Shown here: piece by piece, positions 22,425 through 33,780 of the stretch | Position numbering within the stretch: the stretch's first letter is position 1 | Layout of the letters: each line of letters begins with the position of its first letter | Assembly: GCF_900497805.2 (NCBI RefSeq) | Contig: NW_020954556.1 | Coordinates: forward strand, 28,787,671-28,851,670 | Length of the DNA: 64,000 nt | Direction of reading: 5' to 3' | Source of the DNA: Vombatus ursinus | Lineage: Eukaryota > Chordata > Mammalia > Diprotodontia > Vombatidae | The notes under the pieces: generated by a model | Databases searched by the model: none | Told to the model about the DNA's origin: nothing | The model's input: only the letters and a program-made list of their open reading frames with translations | Program-made: the position numbers and the translations under genes

Positions 22425-22690
22425 ATATCAGTCAGTAAGCATTTAATAAGTGGTCACTATAAGTTAAGTACTATGCTAAGCACCAGGAATACAAATAATA
22501 ATAATGACAATGATATGGCAAAAAAATATTCTCTGCCCTACCTATTATGTTATAATCTTTTTTGGGGAAAGGAGGTTTTTTAAAATATTTTTTTATTTTT
22601 AAAATTTTATTTCATTTCTATGTTCCCTGTACAGTATACATTGTTTTGCATACAGTAGGTACTTAACTTATATTTACTGAATTTTAGAAA
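22425..22690. repeat. L2 3' termini, opposite orientations
   Basis: 22425-22515 is an antisense L2 tail ('agtcagtaagcatttaataagtggtcactat'). 22600-22690 is a sense tail ('catacagtaggtacttaacttatatttactga'). Confidence 0.6.
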
Positions 22691-23908
22691 TCATTTTCTT
22701 TACAATTTATATAAAGAAATCTTGTATATAATACTAACTCCATAAAACACTAAATTCTCAGAAGATTTCCTTTTGTAACTCATGATGGCACCTCCCACAA
22801 GGGACTGAAGTTCCTAAAGTTATAATGTCTATTGAAGTGAGTGTCAAGTGTACCCTGAGGATCATATTCAACTATCCATCATACTTTTCCTCCAAATACA
22901 GCTTTCTATTTTGCCCTTATGACACACAACTCTTTTTTTAAATCAATTTCACTTTTTTCTCAGCACAAATATATCATAAGATTAAGATCACACATATGGT
23001 AGCGGAAAACTACTTCTCACATTTTCTACACATTTGCCAAGACAGACACAACTGAAGATCAAAATGAGAAAAGTACATATTTCTTGACCTTAAAAGCATC
23101 TTGTTTGTAGTGTGCCTCCACTATATCTCAACATCCTTTCTTAGGAGTCTCTCTATCATCACCAACAGCTTGAAACACTTACTTGACAAAGAAAAACACT
23201 GACATTGTGCCATCAGTCGACCTGCTTAAGCCACCACAATGAATTCAGCCTTTTGGTGCTTCAGGTTAACAGTCATTCTTTCTCGTAGCTTCCTCTAAAA
23301 GCCTTAAAGTAGCTCTACATCAGTTTCAGTCACAAAGCCCTAGAATACTAAGTATCTATACTTAACATAGTATCTAAGAATCTATATTCTACATATGTTA
23401 ATCAACAGCCAAGCCACCTTTTAAATTCTGGGCACTTGCAAGAGGTTTTTTCTTTAAACATGTGGCTTTTGATGAGGTATCAATTATAAATTTCTATACT
23501 TTGTATCTAAAAACCAGCTTACTGATGAAAAAATTTCAAATAATTAGCAAATGTCAGTAAAGCGTTAGCTATCATTTGAATTTTTACAACGTGCTACATG
23601 AGCAATTCACATTTCTTTAAGAGTGCCAATTCTATAATCGTTGAGAAATATTTAGTGATGACCTAGTAATAACATACATGAATCAAAAAAAAATTTTTTT
23701 TCTTTGAGACAGAATAAAAGTGATCCGGTACAACTTGTTTGTTTTTTCTTTCAATATAAATCATGCCATGCTCCCTATATAGGAAGAGATACATATGGAA
23801 AGGATATTGGGATTTTAGAGGGGAGAAAGTCTACTGTAAGTATTTCCAAGCTAAAACAGCAATAAGGTATTGGTCATAAGACCAACAGAACACTCTTCAA
23901 CTACCTTG
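22691..23908. other. Unassigned interval
   Basis: About 1.2 kb with no recognised repeat and no frame above 60 codons. Candidate single-copy DNA. Confidence 0.4.
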
Positions 23909-23916
23909 CTCTAACC

Positions 23917-24053
23917 CAGGGGTGGGGAACTTTGGCCTTGAGGCCACATGTGGCCCTCTAGGTCCTCAACTGTGGCCCTTTGACTAAATCTAAACTTCAC
24001 AGAACAAATCCCCTTAATAAAAGGGCCTTGAGGCCACAGGTTCCCCACCCCTG
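23917..24053. mobile_element. Palindromic hAT MITE (137 bp)
   Basis: Begins 'caggggtggggaactttggcc' and ends, on the complement, 'caggggtggggaacctgtggcc', so the inverted ends agree closely. Internal 'gaggccacatgtggccctctaggtcc' is typical of marsupial hAT (Charlie-type) MITEs. Flanking 8-mers 'ctctaacc' (23909-23916) and 'ctccaacc' (24054-24061) differ at one base. Confidence 0.88.
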
Positions 24054-24140
24054 CTCCAACCTTTGGGTTCAAGTCAATTCAACCAATATTCATTAAGCAC
24101 TCACTAGATGTAAGTGCCATTCTAGACACTGAAGTAACAA

Positions 24141-24310
24141 GGTGAAAGAGAGAGAGAGAAGGAAGAGGAGGAGGAGGAGGAGGAGGAGGAGGAGGAGGAA
24201 GGAAGGAAGGAAGGAAGGAAGGAAGGAAGGAAGGAAGGAAGGAAGGAAGGAAGNNNNNNNNNNAAGGAAGGAAGGAAGGAAGGAAGGAAGGAAGGAAGGA
24301 AGGAAGGAAG
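24141..24310. repeat. (GA)(GGA)(GGAA) simple repeat
   Basis: GAGA, then GGA units (24160-24197), then GGAA units to 24310, broken only by the gap. Frames reading KEGRKEGR or FLPSFLPS across it are artefacts. Confidence 0.97.
24254..24263. other. Assembly gap (10 N)
   Basis: Ten undetermined bases inside the GGAA tract. The true tract length is therefore unknown. Confidence 1.
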
Positions 24311-24649
24311 AAAATCAGTCCCTTGCCCTCAACAGGCTCAAATTCTATTGGAGGAGACATGAAAACAGATAAGTAAATATAAGATAGTTTAAAGAAGGAA
24401 AGAGTACTAGCAGCTAGATGGATCGGTCAAGCAACAAATATTTGTTAAACATTTACTATGAGCCAGGCACAAGAAACGTTTTCCAGAAGAGGCAGCACCT
24501 AAGAAAAGATCTGAGAAATATTCTAAGAGGTAGAGATAAGTACATTTGAAAGAAGAGGGGAAGCCTGTGCAAATACTCAGAGGATAGGGATGGAATGAGA
24601 ATAGTGCAGAGAATAGCAAGTAGGTTCATCAAAAAAAAGAAAAGGTTAT

Positions 24650-24770
24650 TTAATAACCTCATTATATTATTAATTTGTTATATTATTATATAATAATATA
24701 TTTAATGATATTTATATATTTAATAATATTGTTAATGATATATTATATTATTAATAAATAAGCTTATTTA
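24650..24770. repeat. AT-rich palindromic stretch
   Basis: Almost purely A/T with repeated 'attatattattaa' and 'taataatatattt' units that can pair with each other. Confidence 0.75.
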
Positions 24771-25334
24771 AGGGAAATAAGCTTGAAAAAGTAGGTTGGA
24801 GTACAACTGTAAAGGACATTTAATATCAGGGTAAAGATGTTTATATTTTGTCTCAGATGCAAGAAGAAGCATTGAAGACTTTAGTAGTGATACAGATTAT
24901 TTTGGCAACTACATGGTGGATGGATTGGAGAGATGTGAATCTGAAAGCAGGGAGATGGATCAAGATGCTATTCAAGCATTTGGGAGGTGATAGGAGCTTG
25001 AATTAAGATGGCAGTCACACGAGCAAAGAAAAGGGGAATGTATGAGAGACATACAGAAATGACAGTGACTAGAAATTGGATGTGGGAGTGACTATGAATC
25101 AAGATGGCTAGAAGAATGGTGGTACCTTCAACACAAAGAGGGAAACTGTTGGGAGAGCGGGAGGAGGGAGGTATAAAATAACAAGTTCTATTTGGGATAC
25201 GTTGAGTTTGAGATGTATAACTAGAGTTCACAAGAGAGATTAGAGTCATATTTAGATTTGGGAGTGACTTACATACAATAGTAATGATAACTGATGGTGT
25301 CCAAGATACACAGACAATAAATGTGTGTATATTT

Positions 25335-25412
25335 GTATTTATATGCACATATATACACATATGCATGTGTGTATGTGTATACACACATATATCATATATA
25401 TATGCTATATAT
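25335..25412. repeat. (TG/TA)n alternating purine-pyrimidine tract
   Basis: Mixed 'tatgcacatatatacacatatgcatgtgtgtatgtgtat' and 'catatatatgctatatata' over about 75 bases. Frames on both strands here are artefacts. Confidence 0.85.
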
Positions 25413-25815
25413 AAGATCAAAAGTCATTCCCCAGTAGATAAGTATTCAAATGATATGAACAAATAGTTCTCACAAGAAAAATGTGGAACTGCAAACTATT
25501 AATAACCATATGAAAGAATTCTCCAAATCACTAATAATAAAAGAAATGCAAAATCAAAACAAACCCGAAGTTTCATCTTACACCAAGCAAACTGTCAAAG
25601 ATGACAAAAGATGGGAATAGCCCATGTTCAAGGAATTGTTGGGAAGACAAGAATACTATTCCATTACGAATAGAGCTGTGAATCAATACAACTATTTTGG
25701 AAAGCAATTTGGAATTATGTACATAAAGTGACTAAAATAACTATTTCCTTTGACCCAGAGATTCTGCTACTTAGCTACATGCACCAAAGGTCACTAATAA
25801 GAAGAAAGTCCCCGA
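25413..25815 (+). mobile_element. L1 ORF2-end/3' region fragment
   Basis: 'gtattcaaatgatatgaacaaatagttctcac', 'aagaaatgcaaaatcaaaac', 'ggaaagcaatttggaattatg', 'cctttgacccagagattctgct' follow the order of the L1 3' region. Confidence 0.72.
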
Positions 25816-26314
25816 ATTTGCCAAATGTTTCATTCAAATAAAACATATCAACTACAATGAAGCAAAGGGGAAAGGGAAAAGAGGAGGAAAGGTTGAGGAG
25901 GAAAGGCTGTAAGAGGAATGCACTCTGATTCTGTCTATGCAATATTTGCTCAGAGGAGAAATAGTTGTCTCTGCCAGTCTCAATCTGGCTCTATTAAGAG
26001 GGAGTAATTTCATTATATCGGTTATAAATAAGGTGTAAGTCAGCTGTAGAAAACAGATCCACAGAAGAGAAAGAACCTTTTCTTTTATTCATGTGTTAGT
26101 GATCAAAGATAACCTTTAGAGTGAGGGTCAGTTTGGTTTGGTTTGGTTCTCACGCCCCTACCCCGGGACCTCCTATCAATGTCTTTGGGGCCTAGGGAGA
26201 GAAGCAGGCAGCAAGGCAGATAAGAAAAGTCTGTTTTATTCCGTACTTTTTGGTAAGCATCAGTCACTTGTGAATACAGAAAAACAAAAAAAGATACTAA
26301 GGTTATAACTTGAA
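25816..26314. other. Unassigned interval
   Basis: Purine-rich at 25860-25910 and a short (GGTTT)n at 26130-26150. No gene or family recognised. Confidence 0.4.
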
Positions 26315-26370
26315 AAGGCAGTATGGCATAGTGGATACCAGTCTCAGAGTTAAGAAGGCCTGGGTAATGG
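26315..26370 (+). repeat. tRNA-derived SINE or MIR head fragment
   Basis: 'ggcagtatggcatagtggataccagtctcagagttaagaagg' is the head of a tRNA-derived SINE. The rest is missing. Confidence 0.6.
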
Positions 26371-26394
26371 ATAAGTATGTAGTATTATAAGTAT

Positions 26395-27215
26395 ACATAT
26401 TTGTCTAAGTATATGATTTGTCAAAGTATATGATCAGAAGAATTGCAAATTACTAACAACTATATGAAATATTGTTACAAATGACTAATAATGAGAGAAA
26501 TGTAAAACAAACAAATGAAGTTTTACCTCATGTCCAGTAAATTAGCAAATATTATGAGAGAAATATTCACAGTTTTAGAAACTACAGGAAGACACACACT
26601 AATACACTGCTGGTTGAGCTATGAATTGGTCTGACAATTATGGAAAGCAATTTGGAATTTTGTTTAAAATTGATTAAAATATCTTTTGACCCAAAGATCC
26701 CCTGCCTGGCATATACTCCAAGAAGGTCAGACACAGAAAGGTCCCATATACTGAAATATTTTTTGTGGTAACAAAGAACTGGAAATAAAGTAGATACCCA
26801 TAGATCAATGGCTAAAGAATTTGTGGTAAATCCATGTACCATAATTACTGTGTCATAAGAAATGATAAATATAAAGAATTCAGAGAAGCATAGAAAGACA
26901 CACAAACTGATACAGTATGAGCTATACACAAGGATAATGCCAATCTAAACAGAAAGAACAATACCATGAAAAAGAAATTATATGCTATTTAATTATAATT
27001 ATCAAGCTTTGTCCTGGAGAAAAACTGAGAAAATACACCACCCTTTCTTCTTGACAGAGGAAGAAGAATATGGGCATATACTATTGGTGCGCTGGTTGGC
27101 TTTGCTGAATGTGAGGGACAGCTCACTCGGTACAGGAGAGGAGAGAGAAATATTCAGAAAATGAATATAATGTTTAAAAAAAGAAATTAAAAGAAATAAA
27201 ATAAAGTTTTTTTAA
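26395..27215 (+). mobile_element. L1 3' region, older copy
   Basis: 'aagtatatgatcagaagaattgcaaattac', 'ctgctggttgagctatgaattgg', 'ggaaagcaatttggaattttg', 'gtggtaacaaagaactggaaataaag', 'gtgtcataagaaatgataaat' give the L1 order. The 3'UTR continues to 'gaaattaaaagaaataaaataaag' at about 27213. Confidence 0.72.
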
Positions 27216-27589
27216 AGATTTATTAAAAATCACTGTAGAGAAGAGAAAACTCAGTTGGGTTCCATTGAATAAAGGACCTGAAGGAAGAAAAATAATAAGT
27301 CATTAGGAAAATGGATAATCACAATCCTCCAGCCAATGACCAATTTAGCAATAGGAGATGAAAAGGAAGTCTAAACAAATTCACTATACCAATAGTTTAT
27401 CTGTACAAGGCTTATTTCCTCCCAACCAATAGTAGTAGCAATATGGTTAGAAGTAAGTCCTACGGTGTGATAGGTATCTTGAGCTGAATGTCAAAATGGT
27501 ACTTAAACTATATGGTATTTACTCATGGAAGGAAATGTCGAGGCCACAAATTATGACAACTTGCACAGTTTTGTTTTAAGCTCAATTTC
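27216..27589. other. Unassigned interval
   Basis: No family or gene recognised. Confidence 0.35.
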
Positions 27590-28250
27590 ACTCAGTGCCC
27601 AAGAGCTCCCAAAATAGCAGTACTCCACAGATCACCACTCCCTGCTTCCATATCACCCCTGAAACCATTACCCCAGGAGAGCAACCCCTAGGGAGAAAGG
27701 GCCCTCCATCCTTGCCACCAACAAAACCAACTGTTGACCAACTGCCACCAACATGGCTGGTAAGCCAGGATATCTAAATCAGGAAAGCACTCAGAGGGAG
27801 AGACAGGAGACAGCAAGTGACAGTTATGTTCAAACCACGCTCTTGACTACCAATCTCCCCTCTTACCCTAATGGAAGTAGCCCAATACTCCAAGCCCAAG
27901 AGTCCCAAAATAACAGCACCCCTTCTCAAGACCACCAACCCTGTTTCTAGCCTATCGCCTAAAGTCATCATCTAGGTGAACAACATTCATGGAGAAAGGG
28001 CCCACAATCTGCTCCTCCACAAATCTCCATCACCACCAACACTAACTCTTGGCCAACTGCCACTGACGGGTGGGTAAGCCCAAGAGCTCCTGGAATAACC
28101 ATGCCCCAGAAACAGCCAGCTCTGCTTAAGGTCTGGTGTCCTACAGTCATTGTCCAAGGAAAGAAACTCTGTGACAGTGCAACCTACGAACTGCATCTGC
28201 AGCCACCATCTCCTCTGCAGTCGCAGTTATCAAAAATTCTGAACAGAAAG
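27590..28250. repeat. Three-unit degenerate tandem repeat, family unknown
   Basis: Three diverged units begin near 27596, 27890 and 28078. Each opens with 'cccaagag(c)tcc..aaata(g/a)ca', continues with a 'ccacc..ccctg' stretch and 'ccta/cctgaaa.cat(c/t)', then 'gagaaagggccc' in units 1 and 2, then 'gaccaactgccac..(a)tgg.(t)ggtaagccc'. Unit 1 carries about 110 extra bases at its end (27775-27885), and unit 3 runs out near 28235. Unit spacing is about 290 and 190 bp. The sequence is C/A-rich and proline-rich frames occur (27595, 28101), but stops separate them. Confidence 0.65.
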
Positions 28251-28394
28251 TTCTTGATGCCAAAACCTTTGCACTATCAAATATGTTTCAACATCATCTA
28301 TTGATATAGTTTTTGTCTATGGAAATGACACTAAAGAGGCATTACCATCTGCTTTGCTGCTGTATAATGACTTCTGCCCTACGGCTAGAACCTA

Positions 28395-28562
28395 TATATA
28401 TTGTCTTCAGTGCTCCTTGAGAGCAGGAGCTGTCTCTGTTCTTCCATTTGCAGCCCCAGTGCTTTATATGTGACAACATGGCTGAAAAAAGCTTTCTATG
28501 TGGTAGGTACTTAATAAATCCTTTTTCATTCATTCATCCATCCATCTATCCATTCATTCACC
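28395..28562 (+). repeat. L2 3' terminus
   Basis: 'gtgctccttgagagcaggagctgtctctg', 'tttgcagccccagtgctttatatgtgac', 'gtggtaggtacttaataaatcc', then a (CATT/CATC)n tail. Confidence 0.75.
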
Positions 28563-31208
28563 AACACGTGACACCAAACATCTAAGTTAACTTCTACAAG
28601 GCACTGTATCTTTTTAAACTCTATCTGCCACCTCCTGAGGAGCTGCCTTCTAGGTGTAATGAACAGAGACAAATCTCTAGCCTTTTAAGATGAAGTTGCA
28701 AGCCACTCTTAATATGACAATGCATATTACTATGAGCATGTAACTATGAGAAAAAAAAGAGATAAATAAGTTGTTTATGCCTTGTGAGAGAATTTAACAG
28801 TATCTGTGGACCCTACATCTGGTAAATGCTGGAAAAAGGTATTACTGTATTGCAATGCATTGTGTATAGTGTTGTAGAATATATAGGCAAAGGAAAGGGA
28901 AGGCTTACTTAATGTTGTTGAAGATACCAATGATATCTACAAATAATTATGGGGAAGGGGGCAATGAAAATCCATGTCCACAGTAATCAAATGCTATTAA
29001 AATGCTACATTTATGTTGATTGTAATATATAGGCTTTATTCCTACTGCTACATTCATAACGTTATACCTGGTTATTTTAGAGACAAAGCATATTATGTGT
29101 AGGCACTATCCTAAATGCTGAGATTACAAGCAAAAAAAAAGGACAGATTCTATCGCTGTGCATAATGCTTGATTTGTATGATAAAATGAAAAAATGTACT
29201 AGATAAGTAAATAAGTTTGATAAATTATCACCATGCATTTTGCTCCTGCTATGCTGATAACACTGAAATATTCAGTTTGACCAGTGAGGGAATCCCACTT
29301 AAGCATCCCCCTGGGCATGGGGATTCCATCCCCAGGAGTTCATTCAGTGGACTGACTACTGTTGCTCTAATAAGCATGTTCCACAAGCACAACATGAATT
29401 GTGTCAATGAATGAATAAAGTACAGTATGGGAAATGATCAGATGTGTCATGGCCTCAAAGAGGATTCTAAGAACTAAGGTCCACAATGGCAGAGTGATGA
29501 CTTTCCATTCAACTATACCAAGTAACTAACCTGTATGGCACATGGCCTTAGATCTCAACCAATTCAAAGCTCACTGTGCCTCTGTAAATAGAAGATCTGG
29601 AGTGTAGTTACTACTGTACAGTAATCTTAGCTGAGGGGGCATATAAGAAACCACCAACCCAAACATGAGAACACCTTTTAACGTCATGGGAATAGTATTG
29701 ATAGCTGATCAATATTAACATGAGCTGTATATACATAAATGTGGGTATATATATGTATCTATCTTTCAAATTTGCCTAATAAAAATAAGGAGAGAGGTTC
29801 TAAGGAGAGTCTACAAGTTACTTTATATTCAAGAAATTATATAAAAGTTTACAAACCAAGTCAATGCTTAATAAATATGGAAGCTTAAGTCAAAGTTTTG
29901 AGAATAACATGATAAATTTTCCAGTTAATTTTGACTAAACTTCTATTACCATAATCCTAAATAGTCTTAGTCAAAGTTCACATTTGGTAACAAAACAATA
30001 GAACCTCTGACTTGAGTCCACCATAAGTATTTCCTATTTGGCTGCAACAGAAAGTAATGGTGCAATCCAATATGGTACTTCCATTTGAGAAAAAGTAATA
30101 ATACACTGTTGTAGTATGTTCTTGCATATCACAACTTGCACAAATGCTTTTGTTGTAACTAAATCTATCTATATTAGCTCTTAATTCTCCCCAAAAAACA
30201 AATTGTACAAACATATATAACATTTCAAAAATAATGAATTACTGAACACTGTTTCTAATTGAAATCAATTCATATTAAATATACTGTGACATGAACAATA
30301 TTAGTTTTTTTTAAATCTGCATACAACCAAAGGTGCACCTAGGATCTTAACCAAATATTTTAAAAATTAATCATCAAGACAACAAACATTGGCAATATGG
30401 TTCAAGTGTTATAGTTAATAAAAAGAAATCTACCTTAGTAAGTTCAGAAATCTTTTCCATAAAGAAAGAAGAAAGGTCATCTTGACCCCAGAAAAGATTT
30501 GTTCATAAGCTCAAATGATTTTTAAAAGAATAGGATGTATGGAACTGGCACAGATTTGCTTCCCCCAGGAATATCTGACATTCTGCTACCTGCTTCTTTA
30601 GCAGTTCCAGAAGACAGGAACAAATACCACCTCGGTTCAAATAAAAACTAAAATAGTAACTAAAAACAGTTACTATTTACTGCCTTCTCTGTGTACACAG
30701 AAACAAATAAGAATTTGGAAGAGTTCCATAATATGAGAAATCATTATAGGTTGTATTCACCTAGGTCTAGAAAATAAATCTAAATGTCTATGACTAGCAG
30801 ATTCTAATCCCTATAATTTCACAGAAAGTTTCATAGACTAAGTTTAAAGAGTACGCACTAGAAAGTCTTGTTTTTCCCCCTTCCAATAAGAGGTTGTATA
30901 ACAATTTATCAATGGTTCATCATATTCTTGAAAGGCACCTCTCTCAAAGTTGCATGTGTTTCCAGACTACTGGTATCCTCCACAGGGACAGGAAACAGAA
31001 GCATAGGAATTGTCCATCTCGGGCTGGTGCCAAGGACAGAGGGCATTAGGACAAACATAACACCTCTAGCATCAGCCTAACTGGCCATCTGCCCAGGTAC
31101 AATGTCAAGGCACACCTTACTGCTCCATCATCCAGCTAGTACCCATGGTCGTCAACAAACCCTAGTGTGCCACCTCTAGCCAGCCTAAAAAGTCTGTGCT
31201 GGCATTAT
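28563..31208. other. Long mostly unassigned interval
   Basis: Apart from a short antisense L2 tail at 29090-29130 I recognise no repeat in about 2.6 kb. Frames of 65-81 codons (29217, 29978 antisense, 30868) lack domains. This is the longest repeat-poor stretch in the window and so the best place to look for conserved non-coding DNA. Confidence 0.45.
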
Positions 31209-31209
31209 A

Positions 31210-31223
31210 CTGCCCCCTCGTGG
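31210..31223 (-). promoter_or_regulatory. Candidate CTCF binding motif
   Basis: The minus strand reads CCACGAGGGGGCAG followed by TATAA. It agrees with the CTCF core (CCA-SY-AG-RK-GGC-RS) at all the strongly constrained positions. The site lies in DNA I cannot assign to a repeat. Occupancy cannot be read from sequence. Confidence 0.55.
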
Positions 31224-31349
31224 TCCCAGTAACACTTCACTAGGTGAACAGGAAACACTTGAGGAGCCCAAGACAGTGAATAAATAGTACATGTCTAATG
31301 ATCAGGGCAATAAAGTCCATGTCTTCCTGAGAAAAAGTACTTTGTGTAC

Positions 31350-31555
31350 TTTAAAGGGTATGGAGTTGCAGTCAGAAGATCGAGCTCTGAGTGTCCTCAC
31401 TAACACTTAGTGGCTATTTACAACAAATAAATAAAATGCCTCCCTCAAATATAAAACGCAGATCATCACAAGTATATCATCTACCTTGACAGGGTTGTTC
31501 TGTGAAAAGCTGCTTACAAAACGCTATGTAAATATGAGCTATTCTCTAAATCTTC
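31350..31555 (+). repeat. MIR, sense, diverged
   Basis: 'ggagttgcagtcagaagatcgagctctgagtg', then 'ttgacagggttgttctgtgaaaagctgcttacaaaacgctatgtaaatatgagctat' is the MIR 3' half. Confidence 0.6.
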
Positions 31556-31989
31556 ACCTATTGGCATCAGGCTAAAATAAGGCTATTAGGGTGCATTCTT
31601 CTATTTATACAGCTATATGTGAAAAATTGTTAACAAATCAATAACCAAAAAACTCTCAAATTTGGAAAGCTAGCCTTTCACTTCTGAAAAACAATTTCAA
31701 ATTCCAACTTGATATTAGGAGATGGAAAGCTGACTATCAAATTAATGGCACTATACTGAAATCATAAAACTTTTAATTTGTTACAACTAACCCTAAAGCA
31801 TGACAAACTCAATATCAGAAAAACATGACAGAGTTGCTGCAAGAGAGGGAGAGGGATGGTTATAGAAATGTGTAAGTATTGTTGACTGAAGACAACTGTA
31901 CAGTGAGGCTCAAACCAGACCACTGCTTGATCATACTCTTTTGATTACGACTCACAACCTCAAAACTTACCTATTAATTTATTTCCTTT
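31556..31989. other. Unassigned interval
   Basis: No family or gene recognised. Confidence 0.35.
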
Positions 31990-32002
31990 AAAAATGAAAA
32001 TT

Positions 32003-32165
32003 TAAGGGGCAGCTAGGTGGTGCAGTGGATAGAGCACCGGCCCTAAGTCAGGAGGACTTGAGTTCAAATCTGACCTCAGACCGAACACTTGACATTTACT
32101 AGCTGTGTGACCCTGGGCAAGTCACTTAATCCCAATTGCTTTAGAAAAAAAACAAACAAAAAACA
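32003..32165 (+). mobile_element. tRNA-derived SINE with target duplication
   Basis: Complete copy from 'aggggcagctaggtggtgcag' to an AAAC-type tail. The 13-mer 'aaaaatgaaaatt' lies at 31990-32002 and again at 32166-32178. A third copy follows because the tail and flank are tandemly duplicated. Confidence 0.92.
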
Positions 32166-32234
32166 AAAAATGAAAATTCATAACCACTACTCAACAAACA
32201 AAAAACAAAAAATGAAAATTCATAACCACTACTC
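32151..32234. repeat. 42 bp tandem duplication over SINE tail and flank
   Basis: Two identical 42-mers, 32151-32192 and 32193-32234, each consisting of the end of the SINE tail, the target-site 13-mer and 'cataaccactactc'. Confidence 0.95.
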
Positions 32235-32789
32235 AACAAAGAAAACCAGGAAAGGAGAAAATACTGTGATTTGAATCACAGCAAATTTAATAATGATACA
32301 TAATGAAATACAGTGAAATTAAACAATCATCTATAATGAAATTATATTTCATTTACTTATTTAATGGCATGGAAAAGTCAATTATTACTACTGAGGGCCA
32401 ATCAGGCAACTTATATATTATCCATATCCCTTGCTTTTCCTCTCATTTTCCTGCCCTCTTCTTGCCTATTTTCATTGCTCATTGAAAGCCTGACCCAAAT
32501 AAACAACATCAAGAACAGATAACATTCTAATTAAACAAAATTATGACTTCTTAGCAAATCTCACTAAAAGAATGTTAGAGTAAAAGGCAAAATTATAGCT
32601 AAAATCAAGTGTTTTGTCTGAATTAACTATGGATTTAAATGATCCTTATCCACCATTTCCATGTATCAACAAAAATTTGTTGTATGGTCAAGGGCAAAGA
32701 GAGAGGACAGGCTACAATCTGGCTTTTATGCAAACTAATCTAAAAGAACAAAAACAAAAACTGCGTTGCATTCTGATAATACCATGAAC
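32235..32789. other. Unassigned interval
   Basis: No family or gene recognised. A 60-codon frame at 32303 has no domain. Confidence 0.35.
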
Positions 32790-32992
32790 ATAGGTTGACA
32801 GTGATGGCATCAGAGGTAGGATGTAAACTAGATCCTTTAACTCCAGAACCAGTACTCTTTCTACTGTACCATATTTTGCTTATATCCTCCCCTCCTCATC
32901 TCCAGCTGTTGAAGTCCCTCCCTTTCTTCAGAAGCCATTTCTGTTGAGACATTGTTCATGAAGTCTTCCATGAACCCCTCTATCCCCTAGGT
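32790..32992. repeat. MIR antisense piece and L2-like sense piece
   Basis: 32800-32875 reads as the antisense MIR end ('tttaactccagaaccagtactctttctactgtacc'). 32885-32990 ('gaagtccctccctttcttcagaagcc..tcatgaagtcttccatgaac') resembles the L2 3' coding end. Confidence 0.5.
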
Positions 32993-33035
32993 CAGGGATT
33001 CTTAACCTGGTATCTTTGAACTTTTTTTTAACAAC
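32993..33035 (+). repeat. hAT left-end fragment
   Basis: 'cagggattcttaacctggtatctttgaactttttttt' resembles a Charlie-type hAT end ('caggggttcttaacctggggtcc'). Only the end is present. Confidence 0.5.
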
Positions 33036-33780
33036 TATTTCAACATATTTGGTTTCCTTTTTAATTCAATCTATATATCCAGCCCTAGTCTCTCCCCTGA
33101 GCTTCAGACCCACACCATCAACTACCTATTGGACATCTCTAACTGGATTCCCCAAATATATCTCAAAATTCAACACATTCAAAACAGAACTCATTATCTT
33201 TTCCCTCTCTTTCTCCCCACCCCCCAGCCAACCCCATCATCTTCCAAACTTACTCTTTCAGTTGAAGGCACCACCATTCTTCCAGTCTGCCAGGCTCATA
33301 ATCTTGGTATTACACTTGACTCCTCATTCTATATATCCAAACAGTCACCAAATCTTGCCATTTCTATCTTCAACAATATCTCTCATATTTGATTCTCTCT
33401 TTAATCACACAAACATCACCTTAGTTTCTGGCCTTCATCACCTCTTGCCTATTTTGTTGCAAAGGCCTCCTAATTGTTCCTCCTAATCCAAATTTCTCCT
33501 CACTCTAATCCATACAGCTGACAAAGAGATTTTCCTTAAGCACAGACAAGTCCAACCATGTCATTCCTCTAATCAATAAACTCCACTGGCTCCCTACTGC
33601 CTCTAGGATCAAACGATAAACCCTTTTGTTTTGCTTTTAAAGCCCTTTGCAATCTGACCCCAACCTATCTTTCCAGCCTAATTGGTCACTATTTTCCTGA
33701 TTGGTCACTGATACAGTCAAACTGGCCTTCTCTTTTTCTTACACATGACACTCCATTTTCTATCACAGTAGACACTTACA
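33036..33780 (+). mobile_element. L2 LINE fragment
   Basis: Plus-strand L2 downstream of the YADD box. It encodes pieces such as 'KTELIIFSLSF', 'VEGTTILPV' and 'NLGITLDSS' across shifting frames, then the 'ctccactggctccctactgcctctaggatcaaa' and 'aaagccctttgcaatctgaccccaacc' segments. Confidence 0.8.

Larger units (their letters stand above)
24065..25245 (-). mobile_element. L2 LINE copy, antisense, with simple-repeat expansion
   Basis: The antisense 3' tail ('caaccaatattcattaagcactcac') is followed by the GGA/GGAA tract, a second tail-like piece at 24430 ('caacaaatatttgttaaacatttac'), 'gccctcaacaggctcaaattctattgg', and coding-end complement up to 'gatacgttgagtttgagatgt' (25195-25215). An AT-rich palindromic insert occupies 24650-24770. 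Confidence 0.75.

Noticed and set aside
24079-24372. Frames on both strands with KEGR / FLPS repeats
   Set aside because: Products of the GGA/GGAA simple repeat and the N gap.
27595-28304. Proline-rich coding exons in the three-unit repeat
   Set aside because: The frames differ between units and are separated by stops; the similarity between units is at DNA level and does not preserve a frame.
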